Source of the DNA: Bacteroidales bacterium
GTDB taxonomy: Bacteria; Bacteroidota; Bacteroidia; Bacteroidales; UBA932
Reading direction: 5' to 3'
Assembly: GCA_024401945.1 (NCBI GenBank)
Contig: JAKSKC010000077.1
Coordinates: 1-6,790, forward strand
Length of the DNA: 6,790 bases
Shown: in pieces, positions 5,466 to 6,790 of the stretch
Numbering within the stretch: the first letter of the stretch is position 1
Layout: each line of letters starts with the position of its first letter
Translations under genes and position numbers: made by a program
Notes under the pieces: generated by a model
Database searches by the model: none
Told to the model about the DNA's origin: nothing
What the model saw: the letters and a program-made list of their open reading frames with translations, nothing else

Positions 5466-6698
5466 TTATTCGTCCCTCATTGCATCCACCGGTTTCACCG
5501 CCATAGCCTTCAGTGCAGGTGCGAGTCCCGCCAGCAGTCCCAGGACGGCCAGCAGCAGAACCGCGGTCACCGCAGTCTTGAAGTCGAGCATGAATGCCGG
5601 ATTCTTTGTAGCCTTCTCCAGGATGCTCAGATTCAGTACGCTGAAGATGATGCCCAGACTTCCCGCAGCCAGGGTCAGGAATACGCTTTCTGCCATAATC
5701 TGTCCGAGAATCATCGACGGAGTGGCTCCTATGGCCCTCCGGATGCCTATTTCCGTGGTCCTTTCCTTGACGGTGACCATCATTATGTTGCTCACTCCTA
5801 TGGCCCCCGCGAGCAGGGTTCCCAGCCCGACGAGCCAGATCAGGAAATTGATGCCCCTGAAGAGGTTGTCAACCAGCGAGAACAGATCTCCGGTGTTGAG
5901 TATCATCAGAGCCTTCTCGTCCGTAGGGTCGAAGAGATGTTCCCTGGCGAGCACCTGACGTATCCTTGGTTCCACATCCTTCGCCTTGATCCCGCTCTTG
6001 AGTGTGAAGCAGATGAGTTGGAGGTTGTCACCGCGGTGATACAGTTTCTGGGCCACGCTGAAGGGGATGATCACGGATTCTTCGGCATTTCCCTGGATGC
6101 TGATGTTTCCGGTGGAGAAGTCCACTCCCACAATCCTGAAATAGGTGCTTCCCACCTTCAGGGCCTTGCCGCAGGGATTGCCGCCCTCCGGGAACAGGTC
6201 GTCATATATCTTCTTTCCTATGACGCACACAAGGCGTTCCTGTTCGACGTCTATGTTGGTGATGGCTCTTCCGTATCTGATTTTCGGGGTCTCGATCTTC
6301 ACGTAATCACCGACGTTTCCCTTGACCGGATGCAAGGTGCTGACCTTGTCACCGTAGGCAACGCTTACGCCCCAGTTGCTTACGTTCGGAGCTATCACAT
6401 CCAGCTCGGGAACCATATTGCGCAGCCTTTCCACATCCTTCAGCTTGAGATTCCAGTACCTTCCCTGCTTGAATCCCTTGTACGGTTTGGAAGTTTGCTC
6501 CGGGAAGAGTATCACCGTATTGGTGGCGAAACCTTCGAAGTTCCTGCTCATCATATCCTTGAAGCCCTTGCCGCCGCCTATCATGAACAGCAGCATGAAC
6601 AGACCCCAGAATATCCCGAAACCTGTCAGGATGCTCCTGCGCCTGTTGCGCGTCAGAGAATCAAGTATCTCCTGGAATATGTCGACGTCGATTCTCAT
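5466..6698 (-). CDS. MacB-type ABC transporter permease (FtsX family), without ATPase domain
   Basis: This 410-aa inner-membrane protein has the MacB topology. One N-terminal membrane span (about 22-41) is followed by a large periplasmic core domain (about 42-275), then three C-terminal spans (about 283-306, 333-357 and 373-397). The FtsX-domain signature is very clear: G-A-I-G-V-S-N-I-M at 298-306, then K311-E312-R313-T314-x-E316-I317-G318-I319-R320-R321-A322-I323-G324-A325. The tail is A-P-A-L-K-A at 393-398 and V-K-P-V-D-A-M at 401-407. Unlike Proteobacterial MacB it has no N-terminal nucleotide-binding domain, so a separate ATPase is needed; none is in the window. It drives substrate handover from the periplasm to the adaptor/TolC conduit by transmitting ATPase movements rather than by moving substrate across the inner membrane (known for MacB). 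Its ATG overlaps the stop of a second permease as ATGA, suggesting the two form a heterodimer. Confidence 0.95.
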   Translation of the reverse strand: MRIDVDIFQEILDSLTRNRRRSILTGFGIFWGLFMLLFMIGGGKGFKDMMSRNFEGFATNTVILFPEQTSKPYKGFKQGRYWNLKLKDVERLRNMVPELDVIAPNVSNWGVSVAYGDKVSTLHPVKGNVGDYVKIETPKIRYGRAITNIDVEQERLVCVIGKKIYDDLFPEGGNPCGKALKVGSTYFRIVGVDFSTGNISIQGNAEESVIIPFSVAQKLYHRGDNLQLICFTLKSGIKAKDVEPRIRQVLAREHLFDPTDEKALMILNTGDLFSLVDNLFRGINFLIWLVGLGTLLAGAIGVSNIMMVTVKERTTEIGIRRAIGATPSMILGQIMAESVFLTLAAGSLGIIFSVLNLSILEKATKNPAFMLDFKTAVTAVLLLAVLGLLAGLAPALKAMAVKPVDAMRDE

Positions 6699-6790
6699 TT
6701 AGTCTGCATAAGTGCTTCTATAGGTTTGACCTTGGCGGCTTTCAGAGCCGGTATGAGCCCTGCCAGGGTTCCGGCCACTATGAGCAGGAG
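6695..6790 (-). CDS. C-terminal end of a second MacB/FtsX-type ABC permease (partial)
   Basis: The reverse strand is open from the right edge to a TGA at 6697-6695, giving the last 31 residues. They contain a hydrophobic stretch, then A-G-L-I-P-A-L-K-A-A and V-K-P-I-E-A-L-M. This is the standard end of MacB/FtsX permeases: the last membrane helix followed by the cytoplasmic ALKA-x-x-VKP-x-x-A tail. The same pattern ends the neighbouring 410-aa permease, so the two are probably paralogues. The 4 bp ATGA overlap indicates coupled translation. The rest of the gene lies beyond the window, so nothing can be said about a fused ATPase domain. Confidence 0.88.
   Translation of the reverse strand, partial: LLLIVAGTLAGLIPALKAAKVKPIEALMQTK

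Noticed and set aside
5447..5475. Possible internal promoter in the AT-rich permease/adaptor junction
   Set aside because: No TAnnTTTG element is found on the minus strand there, and the AT-richness is explained by the TAATAATAA-like stop and the first codons.
5353..5958. Plus-strand 201-aa open frame opposite the permease C-terminus
   Set aside because: It is antisense to the strongly conserved FtsX signature. Its Ser/Thr/Arg-rich composition reflects the complementary codons.

Overview
The window looks like part of a Bacteroidales (Bacteroidota) chromosome. The evidence is two perfect matches to the Bacteroidota -7 promoter element (TAnnTTTG), mostly weak or absent Shine-Dalgarno sequences, signal peptides ending in SAQ, and a Bacteroidota-style split MacB-type efflux operon. 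Genus cannot be fixed from the sequence alone.

Layout: (1) Positions 1-446, minus strand: the N-terminal part of a lipoprotein resembling six-hairpin (alpha/alpha toroid) glycosidases, cut by the left edge. (2) Positions 447-521: a 75 bp divergent promoter region with a -7 element on each strand. (3) Positions 522-1241, plus strand: a small unassigned outer-membrane beta-barrel protein. It meets the next gene tail to tail, and the two stop codons share the bases CTAG. (4) Positions 1238-6790, minus strand: a tightly packed polycistron read right to left. Its order is the C-terminal end of one FtsX/MacB-type ABC permease, a complete second permease, a periplasmic adaptor (membrane fusion protein), a TolC-like outer-membrane factor, a 190-aa PspC-domain protein, a PadR-type repressor, and a 308-aa PspC-domain protein. 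Junctions are 4 bp ATGA overlaps, one 11 bp overlap, and two gaps of 6-8 bp. No ABC ATPase is visible; it probably lies beyond the right edge.

Reading of the system: the first four genes form a tripartite MacAB-TolC-like export machine. The last three appear to be a sensing and regulatory cassette. Both PspC proteins carry the same ~80-residue cytoplasmic N-terminal domain, which resembles the HAAS type of helical signalling domain known to partner PadR-like repressors, followed by a PspC membrane domain. They flank the PadR gene. A plausible model (inference) is that the two membrane proteins sense envelope or membrane state and relay it to PadR, which controls the efflux operon. This duplicated HAAS-PspC / PadR / HAAS-PspC cassette fused to an efflux operon is the most interesting feature here. 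No RNA genes, insertion sequences or CRISPR arrays were seen, and there is no gene-free stretch longer than 75 bp.
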